Positions 14,880 to 23,067 are shown, numbered from the stretch's first letter. The stretch: DNA of 34,955 bases from Cohnella sp. GbtcB17 (GCF_019091135.1 NZ_JAGXJW010000072.1:1-34955); one strand, 5' to 3'. Notes: generated by a model not told the origin, from the letters alone. A program made the numbers and translations.

Positions 14880-15842
14880 TCAGAAATTCCGATAGACGTA
14901 CGGATCGTCGGGCTTGTCGATCGGCTCCCAATCCTTGACTTTAAGCACCGGAATCATCTGTTTGAACGGCTGGTAATATTCGCGCGACAGCTTGCCGGTG
15001 ACGCGAAGCCAGTCGTCGTCGGACAGCTTTGTGCCGGCCGGCATCTGAACGAGCATGCCGAATACGCCGGAATCGGCTACGCAATGAATAAAGCCGAAGC
15101 GAAAGACGAAGTAGGACGTTGCCCCCACTTCTTCCCCCTTGTAGGCGAACCCGTCGAACGTAATCGTCTTGTCCGCGAACTCGTCGGGGTAATTGTACAG
15201 CACTTCCATGCCTTTCAAATAGTTCGCGTCGTTCAATTCGACAGAGGGCAGGTCCGCAAAGTCGGCCATGTCCTTCTGCTTAACCTTGTCGTAATTGTCG
15301 GCGCTGTAAAAAACGCTCGTGTCCGGACGCAAAAACTGATGATAGCCCGCGTCCTTGCGGCGCTGATCGAGCTCGGGAAAGGAAAATCCCTTCGCCTTGA
15401 CAAAGCTGGAATCGAGCGTAGCGACCGGCAGGAAAATGCCGGTGAAAATCGGCACGGCGAGCACGATATAGGTGAAGCCGCGCCGCCACTTCGTTCGGCC
15501 GATATGCGAATGCTTCGAGTGTCCGTCATGCTCATGATCGTGGTCGTGATCGTGGCTATGATCATGGTTATGGTTATGGTTATGGTCATGTGCGTGATTA
15601 TGCGCATAATGGCCATCAAGATCCGCACCTTCCGCCCTCGCCGCTTGCGCCGCAGCCTCTTCGGACTTTTTTTCCGCGCGGTACACCTTGACGAATTGAT
15701 ACAGGCACAGCAGCGCCAGCAGCACGATCGCGCTTACGGACAGATAGGCGTACCGCATATTAATGTACTTGTCGAGATCGCCGGTCCTGTGAAGCAGCAA
15801 AAACATGAACGCCAGGCCGAACAAAATCGCGAATCGGATCAT
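14880..15842 (-). CDS. ycgQ: YcgQ-like membrane protein (TIGR03943-type permease partner) with His-rich tract
   Basis: A 320-residue protein usually encoded beside a YcgR/DUF318 permease. Two N-terminal membrane helices (about 1-50) are followed by a cytoplasmic or surface linker packed with His, Asp and Asn (about 75-120: HNHAHDHNHNHNHDHSHDHD and more), the typical look of a metal-binding loop. A third helix (FTYIVLAVPIFTGIFLPV) precedes the conserved C-terminal domain (GFAYKGEEVGATSYFVFRFGFIHCVADSG; WLRVTGKLSREYYQPFKQMIPVLKV). The ATG overlaps the ycgR stop by four bases (ATGA), with GGGAGG upstream, so the two are translationally coupled. The pair is thought to move or sense metal ions, but the substrate is not established and I see no Zur box. 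Confidence 0.88.
   Translation of the reverse strand: MIRFAILFGLAFMFLLLHRTGDLDKYINMRYAYLSVSAIVLLALLCLYQFVKVYRAEKKSEEAAAQAARAEGADLDGHYAHNHAHDHNHNHNHDHSHDHDHDHEHDGHSKHSHIGRTKWRRGFTYIVLAVPIFTGIFLPVATLDSSFVKAKGFSFPELDQRRKDAGYHQFLRPDTSVFYSADNYDKVKQKDMADFADLPSVELNDANYLKGMEVLYNYPDEFADKTITFDGFAYKGEEVGATSYFVFRFGFIHCVADSGVFGMLVQMPAGTKLSDDDWLRVTGKLSREYYQPFKQMIPVLKVKDWEPIDKPDDPYVYRNF
15503..15612 (-). repeat. Hexanucleotide-like tract encoding the YcgQ His-rich loop
   Basis: The plus strand shows repeated 6-base units such as ATGGTT and GTGGTC. On the coding strand these give alternating His with Asn or Asp codons. Such low-complexity coding repeats can vary in copy number by slippage without breaking the frame. 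Confidence 0.75.
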
Positions 15843-16765
15843 CCGAACAACCTCCCTACGATCAGAGAACCGGCTACCGTAAATATCGCCACCAGCGCGA
15901 TCAGCGCGACGACGAACCGCGTGCGGAAGGCGCTGAGCAGCATCAGCGTGTTTTTAATGTCGATCATCGGACCGAACACCATGAAGGCGGACAGCGAGCC
16001 GACCGTAAAGCTGCTGCGGAACGAAGACGCTATGAACGCGTCCGCCTCCGAGCAGACCGACATGACGAACGCGAGCACGATCATGACGAGCGACGCCTTG
16101 AGCGGATCGCTGCCCAGCTCGAGCAGGTACGAGGTAGGGATGTACGTCTGCATCGCCGCGGCCAAAAATGCGCCGATGACCAAATACTTGCCGACGTCGA
16201 AAAATTCGTCGATGCCGTGCGATACGACCGAGGACAGCCTCGCGCGGACCGATGGCTTGACGGCCGTCGCAATCGAAGGATCGAGCGCGGCCGCGATCGG
16301 CACGGCGACTGCTTCGGCCGTGGTCGGCGACTGCCTGAGCTGCGAGCCGCGGAATATCAGCGCGACGGCCAGCGATACGCAAAAGGCGACCGCGATCGCG
16401 AGTCCCGCGCGGATGCCGACCATGCGCCAATCGTTGCCGAAGGCGATGAAGGTTGCGAACAGGACGATCGGGTTGACGATCGGCCCCGAGAGCATGAAGG
16501 CGACGCCGGCGTTCAGCGGCATGCCCTTCAGGACGAGCCTGCGGGTGATCGGGACGATGCCGCATTCGCAGGAAGGGAACAGCAGGCCGATGCCGCAGCC
16601 GAAGCAGGTTCGGAGCAGCACATTGCGCGGCATGATTCTGGCTATCCACGCTTCCGTCACGAACGTCTGGATGACGCCTGACACGAGCACGCCGATCAGC
16701 ACGAACGGGATCGCCTCCATAATCATGCTGATGAAGATCGTATTCAATTGCATAAAAGAGGTCAT
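15839..16765 (-). CDS. ycgR: YcgR-like permease (DUF318 family)
   Basis: A 308-residue polytopic membrane protein of the DUF318 permease family. It begins MTSFMQLNTIFISMIMEAIP and has about eight helices. The family's conserved stretches are present: TCFGCGIGLLFPSCECGIVPITRRLVLKG (with the paired cysteines of PSCECG), PLNAGVAFMLSGPIVNPIV and SVCSEADAFIASSF. The start at 16765 is preceded by GGAAGTGA. An in-frame extension to 16855 would cross the predicted promoter and is rejected. It is first in an operon with ycgQ, overlapping it by 4 bp. Homologs are described as putative permeases. Metal or thiol chemistry is suggested by the CEC cysteines and the His-rich partner, but this is inference. 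Confidence 0.9.
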   Translation of the reverse strand: MTSFMQLNTIFISMIMEAIPFVLIGVLVSGVIQTFVTEAWIARIMPRNVLLRTCFGCGIGLLFPSCECGIVPITRRLVLKGMPLNAGVAFMLSGPIVNPIVLFATFIAFGNDWRMVGIRAGLAIAVAFCVSLAVALIFRGSQLRQSPTTAEAVAVPIAAALDPSIATAVKPSVRARLSSVVSHGIDEFFDVGKYLVIGAFLAAAMQTYIPTSYLLELGSDPLKASLVMIVLAFVMSVCSEADAFIASSFRSSFTVGSLSAFMVFGPMIDIKNTLMLLSAFRTRFVVALIALVAIFTVAGSLIVGRLFG

Positions 16766-16807
16766 ATAAGAATCACTTCCAACAAAAAAGTATGAAGCCA
16801 CCCCTTT

Positions 16808-16835
16808 ATTATGGATATTGTACGAAAAATAGCAA
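16808..16835 (-). promoter_or_regulatory. Probable promoter of the ycgR-ycgQ operon
   Basis: On the minus strand TTGCTA (16835-16830), 16 bp, CATAAT (16813-16808). It lies about 42 bp upstream of the ycgR start. It is divergent from the promoter at 16892-16920. Confidence 0.5.
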
Positions 16836-16891
16836 ACGTTCCGTCGACTGCCCACATCTTGCGCGGCAGAGCCACTGGGTTCATCTGCCTG

Positions 16892-16920
16892 TTGCCATTG
16901 CGCCTATTCGCCTTTAAAAT
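16892..16920 (+). promoter_or_regulatory. SigA-type promoter of the DMT exporter gene
   Basis: TTGCCA (16892-16897), 17 bp, TAAAAT (16915-16920), each 5/6 to consensus. Transcription would begin near 16927. That supports the TTG start at 16961 over longer in-frame options. Confidence 0.7.
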
Positions 16921-16960
16921 ATGTAATTTATGCGTGTCTCTCGAAAGGAACGTGCCCTCT

Positions 16961-17875
16961 TTGAACCCGATCTCTCCAAAACCGCCGGTCACACCCGCCA
17001 TTCCGCTGCTCATCGGCATGGTCGCCATCTCGTTCGCGCCGATTCTCGTGCGTTATTCCGATGCCCCCGTATCGGTGCAGGGCATGTGGCGCATGTTGTT
17101 CACGCTTGTCCTCATGCTGCCGTTCACGGGGGGCAAGCAGCTTCGCGCCCTTCGAGCGATCAAATCCGCCGACTGGTGGCTGCTCCTGGCCGCCGGCTTT
17201 TTTCTTGCGCTGCACTTCTTGCTCTGGATGGCGTCACTCAGCTATACGTCGATCGCCAGCTCCACGCTCATCCTTTCGCTCGAGCCCGTGTTCGTCATGA
17301 TCGGCGCCTACTTCCTGTTCAAGGACCGACTCTCGCGAAAAGCGCTCGCCGGGCTCTCCGTCGCCCTGGTCGGAATCGCGATCGTCGGGGCCGGCGATTC
17401 GGGCTTGGCCGGGGATGCGCTGAAGGGCGATCTGCTGTCCTTCCTCGGTACAATCGCCGTCGCTATCAATATGCTGCTCGCCAAACGAATCTTGGAGCGC
17501 GTGCCGTCCTTCCTGTACAGTCTGGTCGTATTCGCGGTGACGGCGCTCTGCTTCTGGCTGTACAACGTCGTGACAGGCGCGGACATGACCGGCTACCCGC
17601 CGCGCGAATGGCTCGTTTTCGCGGGTCTTGCGATTGTGCCTACCGTTTTCGGCCACTTGATCTTTAACTGGCTTCTCCGCTACGTCAAACCGGCGACGAT
17701 CTCCATGAGCGTGCTGGCCGAGCCGGTGGGCGCGAGCATATTGGGATTAATCCTGTTCGGGGAAGCGCTCGGCGCCTGGCAGCTGATCGGCGGCGCGTTC
17801 GTCATCGCGGGCCTGACACTGTATATGCGCTCGGAAGCAGAAGCATACGATCGGCCGGCCGAGCATGCCGCCTGA
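16961..17875 (+). CDS. DMT-superfamily exporter with two EamA domains
   Basis: A 304-residue membrane protein with about ten helices in two EamA repeats (about 12-145 and 160-290). It probably exports a metabolite; substrate is unknown. Typical features are APILVRYSDAPVSVQGMWRM in helix 2, the first-repeat end SLSYTSIASSTLILSLEPVFV, and the matching second-repeat segment RYVKPATISMSVLAEPVGASILGLILFGE. The TTG at 16961 follows AAAGGA at 11 bp, somewhat long. A GTG at 16952 is too close to that site. Its promoter is divergent from the ycgR-ycgQ operon. I see no strong terminator downstream. Confidence 0.87.
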   Translation: MNPISPKPPVTPAIPLLIGMVAISFAPILVRYSDAPVSVQGMWRMLFTLVLMLPFTGGKQLRALRAIKSADWWLLLAAGFFLALHFLLWMASLSYTSIASSTLILSLEPVFVMIGAYFLFKDRLSRKALAGLSVALVGIAIVGAGDSGLAGDALKGDLLSFLGTIAVAINMLLAKRILERVPSFLYSLVVFAVTALCFWLYNVVTGADMTGYPPREWLVFAGLAIVPTVFGHLIFNWLLRYVKPATISMSVLAEPVGASILGLILFGEALGAWQLIGGAFVIAGLTLYMRSEAEAYDRPAEHAA

Positions 17876-18401
17876 TCCTTAAAAACCTCTCATCTTAAAG
17901 GAGTTATAGGAGCCTGAGGGGAATAACCCTACTATTACGGCAAGCATTCAAGGGCTATCGCGCAAAAGAGCAGGATTTTGACAATAGCTTTGCAAAGAAA
18001 ATGACATCCCAACCCCTATACAAAAAGGAAGCTTTCTCCGCGACTTCGCAAGCTGTTGCTCGCTATGTGGCGTACCGACAATACGGTACTGCTTTAAAGT
18101 AACTTTTAGCTCTTACAGCACCGATTAAACCGTGCCTCAAGGCTTTAGAGTAACTTTTTGCCTTTATACCACCCGTTAAATCGTATCGCGAGCCATTGGA
18201 TTTAAGTATTTGACCTTCATTCCGCGTTTTCCGCAGGTGACGTTTTGGACCTGGATGTAGAGGTTTTGGAGACACTGATGGCCCAATCGGGGTATACGTA
18301 TTTTTCGACCGCGGAGCCTTTTTGCCTCGCCCCCCGGGACTCTCGCTGAAAAAGACGAGTTACCGGGCACGTTTGCGCGATAGATCTAAGGGAGGCAACT
18401 T
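17876..18401. other. 526-bp degenerate, AT-richer region without an intact gene
   Basis: No complete gene with a start and ribosome binding site is visible. On the plus strand, codons 17899-18102 are open (ending SQAVARYVAYRQYGTALK) without a start codon before 18001. A second short open stretch, 18206-18349 (GDVLDLDVEVLETLMAQSGY and on), also lacks a start. Both read like protein but match nothing I know, so they may be remains of decayed genes. A 6-bp hairpin (GTACCG/CGGTAC, 18072-18089) and a 51-bp tandem repeat (18091-18192) lie between them. The 3' end holds the ribosome binding site of the 57-residue peptide gene. Confidence 0.5.
18091..18192. repeat. Two-copy 51-bp imperfect tandem repeat
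   Basis: Units 18091-18141 and 18142-18192 match at about 38 of 51 positions, including GCTTTA, AGTAACTTTT and TTAAA. The unit is 17 codons long. On the minus strand it gives a repeated AKSY-K-A phrase, but that frame has no convincing start. Origin unknown. Confidence 0.6.
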
Positions 18402-18575
18402 ATGAAAAAGACGCTCATATGGTCCCTCGCCGGCGGGATAGCAATTGCCATCATTAGTACGCTGATCTTTTATTTCACTTACGACAAAATAAACGGCTCG
18501 GGCATCGTTGGCGGGATCACTTTTTTTGTATGGTTTTTCACCGTTTCAACCCTTCGTCAAAAAAACAACCGTTAA
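18402..18575 (+). CDS. 57-residue membrane peptide of unknown function
   Basis: The ATG at 18402 has GGGAGG (18390-18395) at ideal spacing. The product begins MKKTLIWSLAGGIAIAIIST and contains two hydrophobic segments (about 5-25 and 34-50) joined by a short polar loop (YDKINGSG), ending LRQKNNR. This pattern suggests a small two-span membrane protein. I see no relative. Its AT-rich codons differ from the GC-rich neighbours, and it sits at the end of a degenerate region, so it could be a transferred or young gene. Confidence 0.65.
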   Translation: MKKTLIWSLAGGIAIAIISTLIFYFTYDKINGSGIVGGITFFVWFFTVSTLRQKNNR

Positions 18576-18608
18576 TATAAAAGAAACAGAGGACCACTGG
18601 TCCTCTGT
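18575..18608 (-). terminator. Terminator for the isomerase-dioxygenase unit
   Basis: A perfect 10-bp stem (ACAGAGGACC at 18586-18595 with GGTCCTCTGT at 18599-18608) has a 3-nt loop. On the minus strand it is followed by TTTCTTTTATATT. It also lies just after the plus-strand peptide gene but lacks a T-run on that side. Confidence 0.75.
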
Positions 18609-18657
18609 CCGACCGCCAAGTCTGACTTGACGTCCGAGGTCCGCCCGATGGCGGCCT

Positions 18658-19452
18658 TTATTGTGAAAAACGCTCGCGGACGCAATCGGTCATCCACTGG
18701 TTCACTTCCCATAGATCGGCGACGGGCGCGTTCGTGAACGGCAGCGTGTGCATGTAGCCCGGCGGGCCGAACTCCGCCGTAAACGTCGCTTGCCCCGTCC
18801 CGTTTCGACGCTTCTCGTCCAGTATGCGCCCCCACCAGCCCAGATAGAGCTCAAGCTCCGTCCGGTATTCCGGCGCCGCCGGATGCGGCACCTGCGGACC
18901 TTCCGGGTAGCCGATCCGGCCATGAATATGAACGGCGCGCTCGATCGCGAGCGTCAAGTGCTCCTCCTGGTCTCCGAGATGCGACTCGCAAACGTTCATC
19001 CAATGGCTGAAGTCGGCCGTGATGCGCAGCTCCGGAAACTTGCGCAGCAGCCTCGCCGTCGTCCACGGCGTGAACATCGCTCGCTGCCGATGCGTCTCGT
19101 GTCCGACCGGAACGCCAAGCCGCGCCTCCGTCTCAAGCGCGGCTTCGAAGAAGCGGTCCTGCTCCGCCTCCGTCATGCTGTCGCGCGCGCTGTGCGAGAC
19201 GATCAGCGCCGGCTTGAAGCCCGCTGCGTATGCCGCTTGCTTGGCGAAGCTGTCCGCGTGATCCCCGGCGGTAAAAATTTGCGCGATGTAGGCCAATCCG
19301 TTCTTTTCCAGCAGCGCGGCGAACGCCTCCGCTTGCTCGGGCTCCGGCGCAGGCGCCTCGATCCCGTCGTATCCCGCTTCGGCTGCCCGGCGCACCTGTT
19401 CGGCCAGACTGCCTTCCAGCCCCCACAACGATTTGAAGCATTGAATTCGCAT
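18658..19452 (-). CDS. Sugar-phosphate isomerase/epimerase-like TIM-barrel protein
   Basis: A 264-residue protein of the xylose isomerase-like (AP endonuclease 2) TIM-barrel family. Members isomerise or epimerise sugars or inosose-like compounds with a divalent metal. Seen: AAEAGYDGIEAPAPEPEQA near the N-terminus, VPVGHETHRQRAMFTPWTTARLL (Glu and His of the metal site), ITADFSHWMNVCE and VHIHGRIGYPEGPQVPHP (further metal ligands), and FTAEFGPPGYMHTLPFT (C-terminal Glu). The ATG at 19452 follows AGGAGAGGA at about 10 bp. It is 27 bp downstream of the PhyH gene on the same strand, so both are probably co-expressed under the AraC regulator. The substrate is unknown. Confidence 0.85.
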   Translation of the reverse strand: MRIQCFKSLWGLEGSLAEQVRRAAEAGYDGIEAPAPEPEQAEAFAALLEKNGLAYIAQIFTAGDHADSFAKQAAYAAGFKPALIVSHSARDSMTEAEQDRFFEAALETEARLGVPVGHETHRQRAMFTPWTTARLLRKFPELRITADFSHWMNVCESHLGDQEEHLTLAIERAVHIHGRIGYPEGPQVPHPAAPEYRTELELYLGWWGRILDEKRRNGTGQATFTAEFGPPGYMHTLPFTNAPVADLWEVNQWMTDCVRERFSQ

Positions 19453-19479
19453 CCCGATCCGTCCTCTCCTGGTCGATTG

Positions 19480-20472
19480 CTATTTTTCTTTGCGTTCTCC
19501 TACCGGCATCATCATGCCGTTCGGCATGCCCATCATGCGCACGCCGGCGCCTTCCTCTCCCTTTTCCGCCAAATAGACCTCCGTGCCGAACGACGGCGAC
19601 GCATGCGGCAGATGCGTGGCGCCGCGCGCGAGAATTTGCTTCGCATTGCCCGAGTCTCCCTCGAACCCGTCGTGATCCCAAGGCACCAATGACCTTGCGT
19701 TGCAATAATGGCATACGTAGGCTCGACGGAACCGATCCGCCGACCGGTTCGGATACGACCGGTGGAACAAATGCGAATCGAAAAACAGCACGTCGCCCGG
19801 CTCGAGCACAACCGGGGTCGGCGGCGGATATTGGGACACGACGCGCGACAACGTGTTCACGTCGTCGTCCAGATGGCTGACGTTACGCACCGCATGCAGA
19901 TCTTCAAAAGCATCGACCGCGTGCACGTTTCCGCCGCCTACCTCTTCCGGCGGATAAACGGGCTCATGATTCGAACCGGGAACGACCCACAGGCAGCCGT
20001 TTTCCTCGTCCGCCCGCTCGAGCGCGATCCACGCGCCGATCAGCGTGTCCGGGTGCGTCTTGATGTAGCAAGCGTCCTGGTGCCAGCCCTGTCCGCCTTT
20101 GCCGGGCGGATTGAGAAACATCATCGATTGCAGCGCGTACACGTCTGGCCCGATCAGCGCCTCGACGACGTCCAGCACGTGCGCGTTCAGGAGACCCCGC
20201 TCGGCGGCGGCATCGATCCGCGAGAGCATGTGCACGCGCGTCGCTTGGGCAAATTCTTCTTTCAACGGATCCCGGCTGTTTTCCTGCACGGCGATTTGCC
20301 TTTTGTTTTCCAGCCGCGTTCGCTCGGCCAGATCGAACAATTCCCCGACGATTTCCTCTGATAGGAGACCCCGTACGATCAAATAGCCGTTGCGATGATA
20401 ATGCTTGTATTCCTCTACGGTCACCAATCGACGATCATGCGGTTTGGATTTAGGCGTATAGTAGACAGGCAT
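19480..20472 (-). CDS. Phytanoyl-CoA dioxygenase (PhyH) family protein
   Basis: A 330-residue Fe(II)/2-oxoglutarate-dependent oxygenase. The iron site is visible as GWHQDACYI (His-x-Asp) and the distal His in SHLFHRSYPNRS; the Arg after it fits 2-oxoglutarate binding. Bacterial members hydroxylate varied small molecules. Its pairing with an isomerase-like protein and an AraC regulator hints at catabolism or modification of a plant- or sugar-derived compound (inference). The ATG at 20472 has GGGAG about 10 bp upstream; a GTG at 20481 is too close to that site. The C-terminus is rich in Met (RMMGMPNGMMMPVGE). Expressed divergently from the AraC gene. Confidence 0.88.
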   Translation of the reverse strand: MPVYYTPKSKPHDRRLVTVEEYKHYHRNGYLIVRGLLSEEIVGELFDLAERTRLENKRQIAVQENSRDPLKEEFAQATRVHMLSRIDAAAERGLLNAHVLDVVEALIGPDVYALQSMMFLNPPGKGGQGWHQDACYIKTHPDTLIGAWIALERADEENGCLWVVPGSNHEPVYPPEEVGGGNVHAVDAFEDLHAVRNVSHLDDDVNTLSRVVSQYPPPTPVVLEPGDVLFFDSHLFHRSYPNRSADRFRRAYVCHYCNARSLVPWDHDGFEGDSGNAKQILARGATHLPHASPSFGTEVYLAEKGEEGAGVRMMGMPNGMMMPVGERKEK

Positions 20473-20582
20473 GCCGGACACGCTCCCTTAACCGGTTGGA
20501 ATACAACCAATGTAAAGGTTTTCTTCGCGCTTTGCGATGCACCAGATTAGCAATTTTGTATCTCGGAATGACAATCACGAAG

Positions 20583-20628
20583 ATATGAGGCAGTATGATG
20601 TATCTCATATTGATTCGTTGCGCGAATC
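20583..20628. promoter_or_regulatory. Candidate AraC operator in the divergent intergenic region
   Basis: Two dyads lie close together: ATATGAG (20583-20589), 14 bp, CTCATAT (20604-20610), and GATTCG (20612-20617), 5 bp, CGAATC (20623-20628). They lie between the PhyH and AraC starts. Binding is not shown. Confidence 0.35.
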
Positions 20629-20659
20629 TGTTTATGATCGGCATGGAGGTGATCGACCG

Positions 20660-21481
20660 ATGTCCGCCATGCCCGATTTTTCGTTCGACCGATTGACCTA
20701 TGCCGTCGCCGGCTCGATCGTCTACCCGCCCGGCAGCAGGTTCGGTCCGCGCATTCAGCAGGACATTCAGCTGGTCATGCTGTACACCGGCGAGATGACC
20801 GTCACGTTGTCGGGTCGTCCGCTGCGCGTTACGCCGGGCCATGTCGTTTTGCTCAAGCCGGGCGTGGAGGAGACGTTCTTTTTTTCAAAAAGCGAAGACA
20901 GCTGGCACCGCTGGATCGCCGTTCATTTCGAGGAGCTGCCCGAGACGGTCGTCGAAACGCTGAACGAGCTTCCGGAGTGCCTGCCGTTATCTGAAGAGAT
21001 GAACCTTCTCGTGGATCTTATGATTCATCTCAATCGTCAAAGCGCTCCGACGGATGCCGACGTTCGGAGCCTCGGTCTGGCCGCCCTTCATCTTTATCCG
21101 CGGGATTCCGAAAAATCGCTGCTCAAGCGCGAAAAGCACCCGGCCGTCTACGCGGCGCTCGCCGCGATCCGCGAAAATTATGCCGGGGAACTGTCGCTCG
21201 CCCAACTCGCGAATGCGGCCGGCGCTTCGCCCGAGCATCTCGTCCGCTTGTTCAGGAAGCATGAGCACACGTCGCCGATTCACTATCTGTGGCAATACCG
21301 CGTGAACCGCGCCGTCGAATTGCTCACCCATACGGGGCTCACCGTCTCGGAGATCGCGGTGCGATGCGGCTTCAAAACTTCACATCATCTGGCCCGACTC
21401 GTCAAGGTGACGACGGGACGAACCGCCACGGACATCCGGCGAACTTCCTGGAGCGGCGCGGGCGGCGTGTCGCCGACTTAG
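20660..21481 (+). CDS. AraC-family transcriptional regulator
   Basis: A 273-residue regulator. The N-terminal cupin-like ligand-binding domain (about 1-135) includes YTGEMTVTLSGRPLRVTPGHVVLLKPG. The C-terminal pair of helix-turn-helix motifs (about 165-265) includes LSLAQLANAAGASPEHLVRLFRKHEH and LTVSEIAVRCGFKTSHHLARLVKVTTG. The ATG at 20660 has GGAGGTGA seven bases upstream, which argues against the upstream in-frame start at 20537. It is divergent from the PhyH-isomerase genes and probably activates them in response to a small molecule. Its stop overlaps the convergent exporter stop by 4 bp. Confidence 0.9.
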   Translation: MSAMPDFSFDRLTYAVAGSIVYPPGSRFGPRIQQDIQLVMLYTGEMTVTLSGRPLRVTPGHVVLLKPGVEETFFFSKSEDSWHRWIAVHFEELPETVVETLNELPECLPLSEEMNLLVDLMIHLNRQSAPTDADVRSLGLAALHLYPRDSEKSLLKREKHPAVYAALAAIRENYAGELSLAQLANAAGASPEHLVRLFRKHEHTSPIHYLWQYRVNRAVELLTHTGLTVSEIAVRCGFKTSHHLARLVKVTTGRTATDIRRTSWSGAGGVSPT

Positions 21482-22971
21482 TGGCCGGCCATCATGGCCG
21501 GGTCCGGTTTATCCCCGCCTGCGGCGCCCTCCTCCTGCCGCTTCGGCTTGCGCAGCAGCAGCGTCAGCGCGACGCCAGCCGCGACGATGCAGGCGGACAA
21601 GAAAAAGGTGTCGCCGTAACCCGCGACGACGGCGCTGAGCGGATTCGCTGCAGCGCCCGCGTCGGCGGTATGCGCCGCGATCTGCGACGTCAAATATCCC
21701 GTCAGTCCGGCGACCGCGAACGAGACGACGACTTGCTGGGCGGCGGTCGTCAGCGGCGTGACGCGGCCTACCAGATGCCGCGGTGCGGAATTGAGCACAT
21801 GCGTGTTCAGCGGCATCATGGAGAAGCCCATGCCCAGCCCGATGAAGCATACACACAAAATAATCTTCCATAGCGGCGTATCTAACGATATGCCGGACAA
21901 CGCGAACAGCGAGACGGATATGACGGTCAATCCGGCAAAGGCGAGCGGACGCGCGCCGATCTTGTCGAACAGACGGCCGCTGATCGGCATGCCGATGCCC
22001 GCGCACAGTGCCTGCGGCATCAGGATCCAGCCCGTCTCGAGCGCAGAATAGTGCATGACGCCTTGCAAGTACAGCGGCACAATCAGCATAGCGCCGAACA
22101 GCGCGAGCTGAACGATCCACGCCAGGACGATGCTCCGCGTAAAATCGGACGATTTGAACACCTTGAGCTCGAGCAGCGGCTGCTTCTGCCTCAGCTCTAC
22201 GAAAATAAAGGCGATCAGCGCGACGCCGCCGACGGTCAGGCCCGTGATCGTAGATGTCTGCGACCAGCCGCTCCCTCCTTCGCTGACCCCGTAAGCGAGC
22301 ATGGCAAAAGCGACCGGCGCCAGGCACATGCCGACGACATCCAGATGCGGCGCCGCATGGTGGTCGGACCTCGGCAAATATTTGGAGGCGAGCGCCAGGG
22401 CGACGATGCCGATCGGCAGGTTGATAATAAAAATCCAGTGCCAGCTGACCGAATCGACCAGCCAGCCCGACAGCACGGGACCGAATGCCGGCGCCACCAG
22501 CATCGGGATGCCCAGCATGCCCATGATCGAGCCGCGGCGTTCCGGAGGCGCGATTCTGAATACCATCGCCATCCCGATCGGGGCGACCATGCCGCCGCCC
22601 AACCCCTGGACGATGCGGAACACGATGAGCTGCTCCGGCGTTTGCGCGATGCCGCACAGCAGCGAGCCGACGGTAAAGAGGGCGATCGTCGTCATAAAAA
22701 TTTGCTTGGAGCCGAATTTATCGGTCATCCAGCCTGCAAGCGGGATAACGGCGGACAAAGCGAGCGTATAGCCGGTGACGGTCCACTGGATCGTCTTCAG
22801 GTCGGTGTCGAAATATTCGACGAGCCTCGGGATGGCGTTGTTGACCACGGTGCTGTCTAAAATAACCATGATCATACCGACGATGATCGCAAGCAGCGGC
22901 GGCAAAATCGCCTTTAGCGAGAAAGGCTGCTCTTCGTTCGCGATCGGGTTTTGTTTCATTGACGCTGACAT
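21478..22971 (-). CDS. DHA2-family (EmrB/QacA) MFS drug exporter, 14 helices
   Basis: A 497-residue proton-coupled major-facilitator exporter. It begins MSASMKQNPIANEEQPFSLK and has about 14 membrane helices. Motif A is GWMTDKFGSKQ, motif C-like GIPMLVAPAFGPVLSGWLVD, and the first helix carries the DHA2 signature LDSTVVNNAIP. Such pumps export lipophilic drugs, cations or bile-like compounds; substrate unknown. The ATG at 22971 has AGGAAACG upstream, a modest site. The gene runs convergent to the AraC gene with overlapping stops. Its likely promoter (TATAAT at 23057-23052 on the minus strand) overlaps a plus-strand promoter. Confidence 0.9.
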   Translation of the reverse strand: MSASMKQNPIANEEQPFSLKAILPPLLAIIVGMIMVILDSTVVNNAIPRLVEYFDTDLKTIQWTVTGYTLALSAVIPLAGWMTDKFGSKQIFMTTIALFTVGSLLCGIAQTPEQLIVFRIVQGLGGGMVAPIGMAMVFRIAPPERRGSIMGMLGIPMLVAPAFGPVLSGWLVDSVSWHWIFIINLPIGIVALALASKYLPRSDHHAAPHLDVVGMCLAPVAFAMLAYGVSEGGSGWSQTSTITGLTVGGVALIAFIFVELRQKQPLLELKVFKSSDFTRSIVLAWIVQLALFGAMLIVPLYLQGVMHYSALETGWILMPQALCAGIGMPISGRLFDKIGARPLAFAGLTVISVSLFALSGISLDTPLWKIILCVCFIGLGMGFSMMPLNTHVLNSAPRHLVGRVTPLTTAAQQVVVSFAVAGLTGYLTSQIAAHTADAGAAANPLSAVVAGYGDTFFLSACIVAAGVALTLLLRKPKRQEEGAAGGDKPDPAMMAGH

Positions 22972-23032
22972 CGTTTCCTGCTTTCTGCTCCTTGAGCGGG
23001 TATTTGGTGTTCATGGACGGTAAAATTGCCGC

Positions 23033-23061
23033 TTGACAAATCAAAGCTCCAATTATACAAT
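23033..23061 (+). promoter_or_regulatory. Strong SigA-type promoter pointing away from the exporter gene
   Basis: TTGACA (23033-23038), 17 bp, TACAAT (23056-23061). No recognisable plus-strand gene follows. On the other strand a perfect TATAAT (23057-23052) with a poor -35 overlaps it and may serve the exporter gene, so the two polymerase sites would exclude each other. Confidence 0.7.
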
Positions 23062-23067
23062 TAATGT

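Noticed and set aside
15503..15612. Short repeats resembling an array
   Set aside because: The units are six bases long, contiguous and in frame as His/Asp/Asn codons, so they are not CRISPR repeats.
15084..16769. Plus-strand open frame of 561 codons
   Set aside because: It lies antisense to ycgQ and ycgR, whose motifs and overlap are clear. Its Met/Val-rich run is the complement of the His codons.
16766..16960. Zur or other metal-repressor box between ycgR and the DMT exporter
   Set aside because: No sequence close to the Bacillus Zur palindrome was found; only ordinary promoter elements are visible.
18063..18370. Minus-strand frames of 64 and 70 codons
   Set aside because: They lack ribosome binding sites. 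Their internal similarity simply reflects the 51-bp tandem DNA repeat.
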